Of a stretch of 64,000 nucleotides of DNA, positions 1-11,774 are shown piece by piece. This DNA comes from Mytilus galloprovincialis (Eukaryota > Mollusca > Bivalvia > Mytilida > Mytilidae): assembly GCF_965363235.1 (NCBI RefSeq), contig NC_134845.1, forward strand, positions 60,541,261 through 60,605,260. Reading direction: 5' to 3'. Every line of letters starts with the position of its first letter. Within the stretch, counting starts at the first letter, position 1. Both the position numbers and the translations under genes were made by a program. The notes beneath the pieces were generated by a model. It saw nothing but the letters and a program-made list of their open reading frames with translations, ran no database searches and had not been told where the DNA came from.

Positions 1-800
1 ACAGTCTTAATGTTCATCGGTTTCATCCCTTCATCATGACAAGCCTACCTCATATATGTGTTGTTTATTTGCTCTCGTCGTGTTTGGCATATATATACGC
101 AAGAAATATTTGTCAATGGGTGTAAAGCAACAAAAACCCAACACATTCCGACTATTAAACTAAAATACAAAATAAATCGAATCGACCTATCTGCACTAAA
201 TTTAACACACTGGTACAATTTAGAGACGGTATCTATTGCTATACTGGCATAAAGCAAACATTTGAAATATTTCTATATTCAGGAAGTTTTTTTCACCTTG
301 GACTTTATCAAATTATGCTAGTTTATACAATACACGAATAATGACTATTTTTGTGACAAATAATCTATAATTTCAAGGCTGTTGTTACTCAGGCTGAAAC
401 GAGAAAACAAACACGACCGAATTACGGTAAAGTACATTTTGCAGACGACAATCATTAAAATTCAGATTTATGTCATTGATTTTTATGCATGTGATTTGAA
501 ACAAAAACTTAATGTCAATATTTGTTAAGTTTTTATTTTGAATTTCGATCTCGCGTTACCTAATGCATTTGACAACCTTTTAAAACAAAGTAAACAGATT
601 TCTTGCTGTAAAATAAACGATCTAATATCAGATTGATTAAATGTCTGGAAAATTTTTAATTGAATTAAATTTTGTGTGAAAAGTACCAATTAGACCATAG
701 TGACATGAAAATATTTGTATAACACATTTATCCATCTCGAGACCTAGACATAACATATGAATTTTCAACATCTTATCTAAAACTCTTGACACATATTTGG
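1..800. other. AT-rich DNA, nothing recognised
   Basis: I see no gene, RNA or clear repeat in this stretch. The short open frames on both strands near its start are composed of AT-rich codons and overlap each other, as expected by chance. Confidence 0.5.
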
Positions 801-804
801 AGTT

Positions 805-1059
805 CTACTGCACTTCAATATAAAATCTAGAGTACGTTCGACTTTTCCCTGCGCACCACATAATATTCCAATGATTGACCTCTAATCGCCGGCGTTTGAT
901 TTTAAAGGAATGTGGTCCTTTATCAAACTTTAACGAAATAACGCAATCGGCCATCGTCGTGAAATTCCGATACTCGCCTTCTCGCTGTAAGATTAGAGAA
1001 CGGAAACGACCGAGTTCAGACGAGTGCATGTTAATATTTTCGACCATTTGATATTTCAT
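805..1059 (-). CDS. Possible small protein or exon, unknown
   Basis: This is an 84-codon ATG-to-TAG frame whose product I do not recognise. The predicted chain is mixed and charged, with an FKIKRRRL basic patch, two Cys and two Trp. That is unlike the Phe/Tyr/Asn-rich chance frames elsewhere in the window. The frame lies in a short island with more G+C and CpG (about 840-1030) than its surroundings. It could be a single-exon small protein, one exon of a larger gene or a decayed fragment. No conserved domain is visible and no splice sites force an exon reading. Codon composition is the only support. Confidence 0.25.
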   Translation of the reverse strand: MKYQMVENINMHSSELGRFRSLILQREGEYRNFTTMADCVISLKFDKGPHSFKIKRRRLEVNHWNIMWCAGKSRTYSRFYIEVQ

Positions 1060-1979
1060 TTAATTAGGATAATTTCAATGCAAAAGATATATCTTTAGCA
1101 GTCCTATGTTAGACTAGAAAATCTATTCAAAGTAAAAAATAATATCCACACTGGTATCTATCTGTAGTTTGCCGAAATAAACAGGGTTTCTACCACGGAC
1201 ATTAATTCTCTCTCTTTTTCTATTTGGATATGCAACAAGTTCAATATTGATCACGGTGATAACTATAGCGCGGGAATGGGGGACCGGGCAATTAATTTTT
1301 GCTATGAATGCAACAACACATTTGACTTTAAAATTTACTTAAATTAAAAGGCATGCTGCTTAGAATTGTATCTAATTTTATTAGTGCATTTTCACAAGTG
1401 TTACCAGGTTGCATTTTATGGAAACAAATTAAAGTGTGTTTACATGAACTGTTTAGTGCAAACGTGTATAGATTGACAGTTTTGTAACATGATTTGCGAT
1501 TGGTATTGAATTATTCACACGGTTTGTACGTTATGTTTTAACCAAAGGAGGAGAGGACGAAAGATGGCTAATTGTTTTGTTTTCTTTAAAAAACATAAAC
1601 AAAACTTATTTATCAGATTAATTTCATCATGTTCCATTTTTACAAACCCAACAAAAGAACTTTCTAAAGAGAAAACGAAATTAATAAGTTGGTCAATTTA
1701 ATATAGACGATAAAGGCGTACTTAACCATTTTTTGTCTAATAACTAGAGTAATAATTTGTAATAAATGGAAACGTTGCTTCGTCTTTAAGACCAGTGTCA
1801 ATTTATATCAATATTCTTTATCTTCGATCTATGTTGGTCAACAATTCCTTCTTAGTCTGCTAGCTCTGTCATATACAGTTCCTACACTTGGGTTATATTT
1901 ACCATGCATAGTTGAAAATATTTTTCGTTTCGATGCTTTCAGTATACAAGATTAAATTCATGATGGCCAGTAAGTTGCA

Positions 1980-2395
1980 TTTAAGGGAGTTCGCTTCTCA
2001 GTTTCAAAGTAATTAACTTTTCAAAAGACTAGTTTATATTGATAGGGAATTAATTAAGGAATCCAAAGAGCCAAAAAAATATGTAGGTCACCGTGCTTGT
2101 TTTCGAGATATGAGCCATTGAAATTTTGGCGGGAACATATTCTCTCTTGACTTTTCATAGCTTTATCATTGACAAGTTGAAGTTCTCAAAAACTTTTAAA
2201 AAGTAATTAAAATTTTATAAGACTTTTACAGATGGCTTATCATTATACATGTAAAAGATTTTCATAAAGAAAAATGGGGGTCACCGGTCAAATTTTTTCA
2301 AGGCATTCAAATGGATAAAACCAGAGGATTCCGAAAATCTGACAAAAAATCCAAAACATGACAAGCCAGCTTCCTTAAGTAGACTATAGATCAAC
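1980..2395. repeat. Interspersed bivalve repeat, unclassified
   Basis: The segment from gggagttcgcttctcag to about ccttaagtagactat matches my recollection of a dispersed mussel repeat, including internal phrases such as aggtcaccgtgcttgttt and ggtcaccggtcaaatttt. It has no long open frame. The boundaries are approximate and the class is unknown. Confidence 0.5.
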
Positions 2396-2429
2396 TAAGA
2401 CTAATGAAACTGACTGCTGACTGACCAAG

Positions 2430-2690
2430 TTCATGATTGACACAACGGGTGACACGTGTGGAGCAGGAACTGCACACCCTTACAGAGCATCTTAGATCAC
2501 CTCAATTTTTTGGTGGGGTTCGTGTTGCTTAGTCTTTAGTTATCTATCTTGGGTTTTGTGTAAAATTTTTCGTCTGTTGATATTTTTTTTTCTATTTAGT
2601 CATATCGTTGTCAGTTTGTTTTCGATTTATGAGTTTGAATGTCCTTCTGGTATATTTGGCCTCTCTTTCGAAAACACGCATACTCAAGAC
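2430..2690 (+). repeat. Interspersed repeat R1, plus copy
   Basis: The block holds gtggagcaggaactgcacac, then ggtggggttcgtgttgctta, then cgttgtcagtttgttttcga. The same order of phrases occurs inverted at about 20890-21110. The last third alone recurs at about 4000-4110 (plus) and, inverted, at about 4660-4760 and 21545-21640. It is a non-coding dispersed repeat shared within the window. Confidence 0.6.
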
Positions 2691-3459
2691 ACAGATCGCA
2701 ACAAGAGATGACCTTGACTTATATAGTTGAAAGCACTGAGTTTAGTTTGAAGCACTATTTATATGAGAAATCCATATACCTCACAGATAACGAACAATTT
2801 GTGTGAAAGTGTTTTTATACGAAATTGAAAATGAATTGAGCAAGGTACATTTTATTTAATACAAAAATAAACATCTTGCTCTTATATAAACCGTTTGTCA
2901 ATTTGTTATCTGTATCGTATTATGATCTGCCATCTAAAACCTAATCTAAGATGCTAATTAATAATACACTCATTTGCTAAAGGAAGATCAGCATGTATCA
3001 CGTCTTTAGTTTCTTTTTTAGTATTAGTATAATAAGGGATTTGCTGAGGTCATGTCGACTTCTTAATTTTCAAAAGAATTCATATAAAGTCTTCTAGTTG
3101 AATCAAGTGCAGTTTTTTTTTTAACATCCGAAACAATCTAGAAGCAGTAGTAGTTATCCGGTTGATGTTCAATTTCATCAATATATTCACAACAAATTTC
3201 AAAACAAAAACAAAAACATGAAGCTTAAGGAAACGCATGAAGGACCGAGACCGAGTTCATTTACGGACTAAACGTCTTCCTCTATAGTTATGCATTTAAC
3301 ATTCGCCTTACAATGGTACTAGTATTTCAAATGTAACAAATGTGAATAAGACATAATCTACTAATTTACAGATCAGACGACAATTTTGTCATCTAAAGAC
3401 ATTTTTTCCATATTGTCGATATATATCATTATCGTGATCTGCTGATTCTTCCTGAGCAA
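2690..3459. other. AT-rich DNA, nothing recognised
   Basis: No gene, RNA or confident repeat is seen here. The stretch runs up to the start of the minisatellite. Confidence 0.5.
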
Positions 3460-3497
3460 TTGAGGTCACCGACATTTTTGGAGAGACCGTTAGTGGT

Positions 3498-3990
3498 GCT
3501 CAGTCTTATGTTTTTGCTCAGTCTGATGTTTTTGCTCAGTCTGCTCAGTCTTATGTTTATGCTCAGTCTGATGTTTTGCTCAGTCTTATGTTTTTGCTCA
3601 GTCTTATGTTTTTGCTCAGTCTTATGTTTATGCTCAGTCTTATGTTTATGCTCAGTCTTATGTTTTTGCTCAGTCTTATGTTTATGCTCAGTCTTATGTT
3701 TTTGCTCAGTCTGCTCAGTCTTATGTTTTTGCTCAGTCTTATGTTTATGTTCAGTCTTATGTTTTTGCTCAGTCTTATGTTTTTGCTCAGTCTTATGTTT
3801 ATGCTCAGTCTTATGTTTTTGCTCAGTCTTATGTTTATGCTCAGTCTTATGTTTTTGCTCACTCTTATGTTTATGCTCAGTCTTATGTTTATGCTCAGTC
3901 TGCTCAGTCTTATGTTTATGCTCAGTCTGCTCAGTCTTATGTTTTTGCTCAGTCTGCTCAGTCTTATGTTTTTGCTCAGTCTTATGTTTT
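3498..3990. repeat. Minisatellite, 18-bp unit with 9-bp half units
   Basis: About 27 tandem units of ATGTTTTTGCTCAGTCTT fill this interval. Two unit variants alternate irregularly (tttttgctc and tttatgctc), and an extra 9-bp GCTCAGTCT is inserted at several points, so the array is built on a 9-bp period. Because 18 is divisible by 3, long open frames appear on both strands. They encode only repeated Leu/Ser/Phe/Met or Asn/Ile/Arg/Leu and are not genes. The array ends directly against an R1-type repeat tail at about 3991. Confidence 0.95.
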
Positions 3991-4115
3991 CTATGTAGAC
4001 TGTTATTTTCTTTCTGTCGTGTTTGTAGTGTGCATGGCGTTGTAAGTTTGTTATCAACTTGTGAATTTGCATATCCCTTTGGTGTCTTTCTGTCTCTCCT
4101 TCATAGTAAAATCAA
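3991..4115 (+). repeat. Partial R1 repeat tail
   Basis: The order tctatgtagactgttatttt, gcatggcgttgtaagtttg and atatccctttggtgtctttc corresponds to the last third of the R1 copy at 2430-2690. The 18-bp minisatellite abuts its upstream edge, so the array may have expanded from within this repeat copy. Confidence 0.5.
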
Positions 4116-4542
4116 GGTCTTGTTTGGTTATCTTTAGACGGGTGATTTAAGAGATGAGTACTACGATTCTCTAGACTACTATCTTTTCTATTATACAGAA
4201 ATAAACTTCCCAAGGCTTTGATGAATTGATGTATGCATTGTTTTGATTCCGTTTGACATTTGCAATTATTATTAGTGATATTTCAGACTATCAGGAGATT
4301 AAAGATAGCACAAAACAATTAGATCACATTAGTTTCAATAATATTGAAATCGATCTGCATCAACAAAACTATGACAATGCTGCATCGTGGATCCTTTATT
4401 TCAAGATGATGATGTTTTTCTTCCAGTCTAGTTATTTTTTTAGTTAACCTCATTCGACAAATGCTTTTGGCCGGCAAGTATTTGGAATATAGCAAGGTGC
4501 CCTCGACCGATGAAATTGTTGAAGGATTTGATGTTCCTATAT

Positions 4543-4760
4543 AGTGAATATAAATAAGGAGATTTTATTGCTAATGAAACAACTCTCCATCCAAGTAACA
4601 ATGTATAGAAAGTTAACAATTATAGATAAAGGACCTTCAACACGAACCCTTGTTAGAAAGCATATATAAGAAGGGCGAAAGATAACAGAGGGGACAGTCA
4701 AACTCATAGATTGAAAATAAACTACAACGCCATAGCTAAAAAGACAAAAGACAAATAATC
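4543..4760 (-). repeat. Inverted R2 end plus R1 tail
   Basis: Bases 4549-4605 hold an eroded inverted end of the R2 repeat (ctaatgaaacaactctcca). Bases 4660-4760 hold an inverted R1 tail with gcgaaagataacagagggga and ctacaacgccatagctaaaa. No coding potential is seen. Confidence 0.5.
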
Positions 4761-4882
4761 GTAAATCATGCTCTTAGTTAGGGATTATCCTATTGTGACG
4801 GTCGTTTTACAGTTAAAAGCAAAGAATTGATATATGTTTAAAAATTAGGAGATGTGGTATACTAGTTTAGAAGTTACAACTT

Positions 4883-5217
4883 CCCAAAGCATGTTTATTA
4901 AGACAGCTAACGCTCGAACCACGCTTATTAAGACAGCTAACACTCGAAGCACATGTATCAAGACAGCTAACACTCGAAGCACATGTATCAAGACAGCTAA
5001 CACTTGAAGCACATTTATCAAGACAGCAAACGTTCGTAGCACATTTATCAACACATCTAAGACTCGCACATTTATCAAGACAGCTAACGCTCGAAGCACA
5101 TTTATCAAGACAGCTAACGCCCGAATCACATTTATAAAAACAGCTAACGCTTGAGGCACATATATCACGACAGCTAACGCTCGAAGCACATTTATCAAGA
5201 CAACTAATGTTCGTACT
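4883..5217. repeat. Minisatellite, 30-bp unit
   Basis: Eleven or so diverged copies of a 30-bp unit run in tandem (core acatttatcaagacagctaa followed by cgctcgaagc). One unit near 5050-5070 is shortened. The 117-codon minus-strand frame across it, rich in Val/Leu/Ala/Ile, is a by-product of the period being divisible by 3 and should not be read as a membrane protein. Confidence 0.92.
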
Positions 5218-5229
5218 TAATCACGAAGA

Positions 5230-5975
5230 AACGGAATATCCATTTAACTGTTTTATTTTGTAAATTAAAACAAAACGATAGCAATCCGTTTTTTTAACTT
5301 ACATTTAGTTAAAACAATAACTGTAGCTGCCAAAACGATGAAAAGCAAAGGTCGCCAATAATGATATTGGCCTACATTATGTCATCAGTAATGGTAATGA
5401 AATAAAAAAAATCACATTAATTAAACGGTTTTGAACTTATTGCACGGAAACGACTTTAAGTGTCATATTTTCTAAACAAACAAGCAAGGACCATTACCTC
5501 TGAATGACATAAGTGAAACTCGTTAATTTTGAACTTGAATAAGAATTTGTAAAGCATTGGTTGAACGATTTAAAACAAATTGCATGGAAACAACTGAAGA
5601 GGAGGAGAACGACTAGGCCTGGCATATTGGTTATCCTGGTTCTCGATACTTCGTTCTAGGTATAATCTGATAGCCATATGTTATATTGTATATTTGTAAC
5701 ATATGATACTGAATATTGCGATCGGGAACCAATCTTCATCCTTGCCAAATTACGTCTTTTAACGTGTGCAGCGAACCAGGGTAGAGGACGACGATGACGA
5801 TGCTGGAATCGATGAGGAAAATTATAAGGATTGGTATGATGTATTGTCAAGTCAGTGACAAAAATATAAACAACTCATCAAGGGGGGGGGGGGATTTTAT
5901 TTACACTTTAAAGAATAGTTTTGCTTAGAACCATATCTGTTAAAATTAAGGTGGGGTCATAGAGTAAATATATGT
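5230..5975. other. Unassigned DNA with a G13 run
   Basis: I see no gene here. A run of about 13 G starts at 5881. A somewhat more GC-rich patch at 5600-5830 carries a short minus frame with no recognisable features. Confidence 0.45.
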
Positions 5976-5979
5976 TAAT

Positions 5980-6440
5980 TAAGTGTATGTAATACACAGT
6001 TTCCCATTAAAACAGAAAGATGGAGAAATGTACCACGAAATGAGAGAATTTGTCCACTTTGTAATGCTGGTCTCGGGGATGTGTACCACTATATATGTAT
6101 ATGTACCAAGGGTGAAGTTAAAGATTTAAGGGGGAAGTTCATACCTCCATACTATTCAAAATATCCAAATGTTAAAAAAAAAATACTGGGCATGCTTAAA
6201 TATTGTAATAATAATGTGCTATCGAAGCTGTCAATTTTTATTCAAAAGGTAGAAAAGATGCTTGTCTGATTTAAAATTGCAATAAACAAAGATTTATTTC
6301 TGAAGATGTATATAATCTAAAAATGTATACTGTATGTATTATGAACTATGTATACTGTATTTATTATGAACTATTGTGCATAATATGCTCCTGTTACGCA
6401 GTCTTCTGCGGCTGAGTTTTCTTTAATAAACTATGAAACT
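5980..6440 (+). mobile_element. LINE 3' end: Zn-knuckle C-terminus and tail
   Basis: The plus frame from about 5980 to the stop at 6269 encodes the last 90 or so residues of a non-LTR retrotransposon polyprotein. It contains W-R-N-V-P-R-N-E-R followed by C-P-L-C, H-Y and C-I-C, the Cys/His knuckle found after the reverse transcriptase in many animal LINEs, then a K-F-I-P-P-Y-Y segment. A TAA lies upstream in frame near 5966, so this is a 5'-truncated fragment. After the stop comes a short AT-rich 3' UTR with ttctgcggctgagttttctt and an end of actatgaaactatgg type. The clade cannot be assigned from this much. Confidence 0.6.
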
Positions 6441-6449
6441 ATGGTAATC

Positions 6450-7750
6450 ATTTCCATCATGTTAAGAATATAAGGTCCTATGAAACTACGGTGGTTTCAT
6501 TATTATTCATTGGATACAAATTTTCGTGGAGCTCGTGGGTACAGAGGAACCACAGATTTAAATGTTCACCACATTACGAATTTTCTGAAGGAATGCATGC
6601 AGACTTTGCAAAAACCACGAAATTAAATATCCGTGCAGGAATATGCAAGTTTTCCTCAAACCACGAAAATTGGTACCCACGAAGTAAAGGAATCCACAGT
6701 ATCTCATGCAAAATTTAACAAAGATTATTTTGTCTATTTGTTCACGGTATGTCCCTTTTGGTCATATAGCTATTTTAAAACGTTTCTGCGCAATCAAATG
6801 TTTAGTTTTAAGTGTTTCATTTGAAGCTAAATCGATTGTGGTCCGATGCAAGGAATCTTTAAGCGTCCTCTCATGCATTTTTTAATGCATTATGATACGA
6901 AGGAATATAACTTTATTGCAAAAAAGTGAAACCCTGACGGGTTAAAATGCAAACATAACGAGCCTTTGTAAAATTAGTTTTAGTTCATTGAAACGTTTTC
7001 TGTAATTATTTCATCTGATTGTAGTGAAAAAGTTCCAGTTCAGCCATGTTCCAAACGTCAAAATCGCGATTGCGTTTTATTAAAGGGACATCACTCTAAA
7101 CAAAGAACCACGTCCCACGTGTCATTAACATGTACAAGTCCGTTAACAGCCGCTTTTCTGGTCCATTTTTTTTTCTGTTAAAGAACGAATGTCATGTGGC
7201 CCCTAGTTTTCCAATAAGAGAAGCTCATTTTTAACTTTTATTTAACTTTATTGAAAAAGCACTTTAAGCCCATACGGGCCAATGGCTTAAAACATGATAC
7301 ATAATATATAGTTTACACAACCGTTATGAAATAAAAACATGTTTCAGTACGTTAAATTTTCACAATATGTTTGAAAACAGATTCGGCATATGTGGGAGAT
7401 GCTTTGTGTATGTGTGTATTGAAAGGTAAAACATGGAAATTTGAGAGTAACACTATGTTTGTTTAGTTTTCAATGAAATACATTATATACTGTGTACTGT
7501 AAATCATTTTTGACACGCACATTGCATGCGCAGATTCATTTGAATGTTCATGTGGGATAAGCCTTGAATATACGTCATTCCAAATCCCTTTTTCTAGGGA
7601 TTACCTACATGTACCATATTAACATTTGCCCTCATGCATAGACTGGGAAATGGTTTATTGGTAAAATCTCGTTCATTAACCTCATATAATTACAACTGGA
7701 AATTATTTACGGATCCCCCCCCCCAAAAAAAAGGCAACTTGCAAAAAAAC
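6450..7750. other. Unassigned DNA
   Basis: No gene is recognised. Two short blocks (about 6890-6960 and 7243-7310) with a phrase such as aaaagcactttaagcccata look like decayed retroelement tails. Short C and A runs lie at about 7717-7732. Confidence 0.4.
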
Positions 7751-7758
7751 AAGTTAAA

Positions 7759-7789
7759 CCATAGATGTATAGATGTATTACATCTATGG
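7759..7789. repeat. Small perfect hairpin
   Basis: CCATAGATGTA at 7759-7769 is repeated as its exact reverse complement at 7779-7789 with a 9-base loop. It may be a chance or remnant palindrome. No function is implied. Confidence 0.6.
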
Positions 7790-7799
7790 TTGCATAAAA

Positions 7800-8890
7800 T
7801 AGATACTCAACCAAATATTTACTAATAATTTCTGTAAAAGTCTTAACATAATGTCAGATCTAAAGCAAGGTTTTACTTAAAAGCTATATTCATTTTTGTC
7901 AGTGTAATTGTCACATTCAAAACAAGTAAATCAGATTTGCATTTTCCTTGAAGACAATTTTATAAGTGCAAATGTATCCAGAACAAGGTGTTAAATGCAC
8001 TGTTTTAATTCTTTGATTCAATATTACGCTTGCACTTTTGGTTTTCTTCCAAGATGAAACGATATTTATATGTTATAAGATCTACGTCTGGGGTCGTATT
8101 GTTATGACAACTGTAAATCGATTTAGATCTAAGAATAGGAAAAAGACTTTCGTCAATATGATTTATAATCTCTTGTGTGATAAAATATGATTTCTATAAA
8201 TGTTGTCGCCTACATTTGCGTATGATATTTCGAAATAAACTTTTAAAAGCATGCCAAAGAGCTATGAAAAATTAAATCTTGACTGGAAATAGAATTTTGA
8301 CAGATAAAATAGAATTATTAAGTCTCGCTGTAATTCAAATCTCATGTTAATCACGTTTATTATCACATGATTTTTTTTTAAGTATTTGTGTTTATCAATA
8401 AAATAAAAGTAACTTAAGCTTTACGACTGATTGTTTTTTTTTTCTTTTTCTTGAAAACATTTTCGTTCTTCTGATTTTTGAAAACCTTTCTAAATGTGTA
8501 AGAATGTTTCTGCATAACATATATTATTTTATAATTTTGTCTTTGGCAGTTCACGATTTTACAATCAAAAGGGTTGTTAATGTTAGGATTTTGATTTGTG
8601 TCAGATCAAATTTTGATATAACATATTATTTATAGAAATATATTAAAAATTGATAAAAGATACAAGACACGATTTAGTTCGACAAACGCGCGTTTTGTCG
8701 TCATAAGTCTCAGCAGGCAGTAGTACAATTTCGGACTGTATCGTATTTTTGCAGATTGACCTTCAAACACAAAATTTATTTTTCATTTGGCAAAGGTCAA
8801 TTTCTTGGTTGCCATCTATGAATTTTGTTATCAATTAATGAATTGCTCTATAGCTGCAGGGCAGCAGTATATGTGTTTGAATGTTTGTAC
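7800..8890. other. AT-rich DNA, nothing recognised
   Basis: No gene or confident repeat is seen. Confidence 0.5.
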
Positions 8891-9309
8891 ACAGCTACTT
8901 TTGCATAGGTACTATTTCTGTTTCTATTTAAATATGTAGTACTGGAAATTTACTTTTAATATTCAGTACTATTTTGTTACTTTAAAATTATTGTAATATT
9001 TAGGTACATGTATTTTACAGTACTTAATTTGTACTTGAAATTTAGGTACTACAGATTTTTGGTTACTAACGTTACATTTTCAGCATTTTGAAAGTTTTTC
9101 TATTTCGAATCTCTTAAATTTATGATTTTCAAACATGGAATATTGTATTATTTCTGTACCAAAATATTTAGTACAAATCAAGTACTGTAAAATACAAGTA
9201 CCTAAATATTACAATAATTTGAAAGTCAAGAAATAGTACTAAATATTAAAAGTAATTTCCAGTACTACATATTTTAGGACAGAAATAGTAACTATGTAAA
9301 AGTAGCTGT
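8891..9309. mobile_element. Foldback element with ~160-bp arms
   Basis: The left arm (8891-9053) begins acagctacttttgcat and includes attgtaatatttaggtac and tattttacagtactt. The right arm (about 9154-9309) is its reverse complement, with small differences, and ends atgtaaaagtagctgt. A spacer of about 100 bp separates them. There is no open frame, so this is a non-autonomous foldback or MITE-like element. The arms are imperfect, so it is not very recent. The target duplication was not resolved. Confidence 0.8.
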
Positions 9310-9576
9310 GTATGTTTGTTTTGATGATTTGTTTTTGCTTTTCTATAGATATAAGGCATTTTTGCTGAAAATGAGTTACCTGTGTTTATATACCTATTTT
9401 GCAAGAGAGAGGCTGATTTGTCGGAGTATACCTGTCTTGCTCGAGAATTTCTGTTTTACTGGAGTATTTTTCTGTCAGAGAGTAGCTGTTTCATTGTTAA
9501 AGGCCGCATTGTTTTCTGCAATTGCTTACATCCACTTACTTTGAACTTTGGTGGATATATAGTTGTCTGTTAGGCA

Positions 9577-9640
9577 ATCAAATATAAAAAAGAAGATGTG
9601 GTATTATTGCCAATGAGACAACTCTCCACAAAGACCAAAA
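9577..9640 (-). repeat. R2 repeat end, inverted
   Basis: The phrase agaagatgtggtattattgc followed by caatgagacaactctccaca is the reversed terminus of the R2 repeat, best seen in plus orientation at 12498-12822. Confidence 0.7.
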
Positions 9641-9649
9641 TGACAACTA

Positions 9650-11520
9650 CCTCCTAATTTATCATATTGTCACAAAGTGGTTGTTTTACAAGAGAGTAGC
9701 TCAGTTTTTACCCGAGAGTAATTGTTTGCCTAGAGAGAAGCTGTTTTGTCTGAAAGAAACTTTTTTGTAGAAGATTTTGATGTCGTCTTAAAGATTAATT
9801 CCAATTCATAAATTGTCAAATCAACAAGAATTTAAAAATGCAGATTACAACTGACCTTTAACTGCATTTATAACCTTGTTCGAGGCAAAAGAAAACAATT
9901 TAAACTTCACTTTTGGGTTATGGGTTTATCCTCAATTTCATACTTGCAGTACAATAACACTTGTTGTATCCTTGTTCATCTTAGAAATGATAAGTGATGT
10001 CACTAAAATATGATATATATCTATACCAAAATATTTTGGGTGTATACTGTAAAAGGATATAACAACTTTGAAATACGTCATCGTCTTATTTCATTTACTT
10101 ATTTATGTCTACAACTTCAAACTTTGCATCGGTTTGTTTTATTTTAAAAAAAATGTAAACAACACGTCATAAAAACTCCTGCGCCCAAGGAGCTTTTCGG
10201 AATTTACCCTCACCAGTACGCTCAAAGCCGAATATTTGAAAACAGTTACAGAGCTATATGACCAAAGAGACCAAATAATTAAGCAAATCCATCTGAGGTC
10301 AACTTTGTATTTAAGAATAACAGTAGCTGTAGTTGAAGAGTTGCCACCGTCAATTGTAGATTTGACGGTTGCAAATGTAGTTATACTGGCGACGCCTTAG
10401 TTACGACTGGTTAACTGTGGATTTGACGGCAACTTTTAGCCAATGAAAAATATTGTTACATCCAAATTGCAATAGAATCGGGTTTTTACGCATTAACATA
10501 CTTACTGTTTTTAATACCATTGTTGTGATTTCATATTTTTTCTTAATTTTCGTTTTTTCTCCTTAACACAGATTTATATAAATACATATTTAGACTAGTA
10601 CTCAATAAACCAAATTACATTGGTTTAAATATTATCTCGATCAGCTATTTGCGTAAACCGACAAACCATATATGTAGGTACATACAATATTTATTTTTTT
10701 TTAAATCAAAAATAAATTTTATCAGTTCTTTTAATGATCGCGTGACTGGAATGTTTCTCTAGTGTTTTAAGTGGTATTACTTTAAATAAAGAGACACTAA
10801 TATGTGATTATTATAGCCAACAGTACTTTAAATTATTTAGAATTATCAATTATCTCTAACGTTTAAAATTGTTAACATAACATAATCTTGTTGTCACCCT
10901 ATCCCTTCGATTAGCTGATATTAAGCTATTGTTGACCTTCTCAACAATTCATCCGGAAACGATTCGTGTATCGTCCGGTGTTGTTAAATTAATGGCTGAT
11001 CACGTTAAAGACAATCGTTAATGATTTAGGATGTTTTATTGAATTTTAAATGAGTTAAATGCATGCAACTACATAATGCATAGGCCAGATTGGAAAATAT
11101 CAGCAATTGCATGTAACTGATGGGTTAAGTCGTTCACCCATGTGTAAATTTTAAATTCTTTATTATGTAGACTGATTAAAATTTGATAAATGCCATAAAT
11201 TTTCTAGATTAATCGTTTTAAAACAATTTTATTTTAAACTAACCATTGATGCATTTAGGGTTAATTAACCAAAAATATAATAATTCATACAACCGTGCTT
11301 TGAAAAAAGCTTGCTATTATATGCTCCGCAGATGGACCAATAGTTGAATTCATGCAATGAACGCGTGGACAACTTAAGCAAACCAAAAAATACGTTTGAG
11401 ACTAAAGTTTCTCTCATTTTCATGATTGCAATAATTCTTCTGTGTTTGTTCACTTGTGTTAATATGTGTTTTGATTGAGTTATGCCATTTCAATTATATT
11501 TTATAGTGTGTCTTTCTATG
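9650..11520. other. Unassigned DNA
   Basis: No gene is recognised. A small CCGTCAA/TTGACGG hairpin lies near 10347-10370. The rest is AT-rich with no repeat that I can name. Confidence 0.45.
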
Positions 11521-11524
11521 TTGT

Positions 11525-11770
11525 GATGTTACACTATTGTTTCAGGTAAGGGTGAAGGTTGGTACCTATTGTAACGTTTAAACCCGCTGCATTTGTTTGC
11601 CTCTGTCATAAGGCAGGAACCTGATCTTCATGCAGTGGTTGTCGTTTGTTGATGTGGTTCATAAATGTTTCTCGTTTCTCGTTTTTTATGTAGATTTTAC
11701 CATTGTTTTTCCCGTTTGAATGGTTTTACACTAGTCATTTTTGGACAATGTATAGCTTGCTGATGGACAT
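11525..11770 (+). repeat. Partial R2 repeat
   Basis: The block carries the R2 order: aaggcaggaacctgatcttc, cagtggttgtcgtttgttga, then gaatggttttacactagtca and tatagcttgctg. It is diverged and lacks the terminal aatcataccacat segment. Confidence 0.6.
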
Positions 11771-11774
11771 GAAT

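Noticed and set aside
3460..4137. 225-, 169- and 140-codon open frames on both strands
   Set aside because: They are produced by an 18-bp minisatellite whose period is divisible by 3. The peptides are pure repeats with no independent support.
4845..5198. 117-codon hydrophobic frame resembling membrane segments
   Set aside because: It reads through a 30-bp minisatellite, and the hydrophobic pattern is the repeat unit translated.
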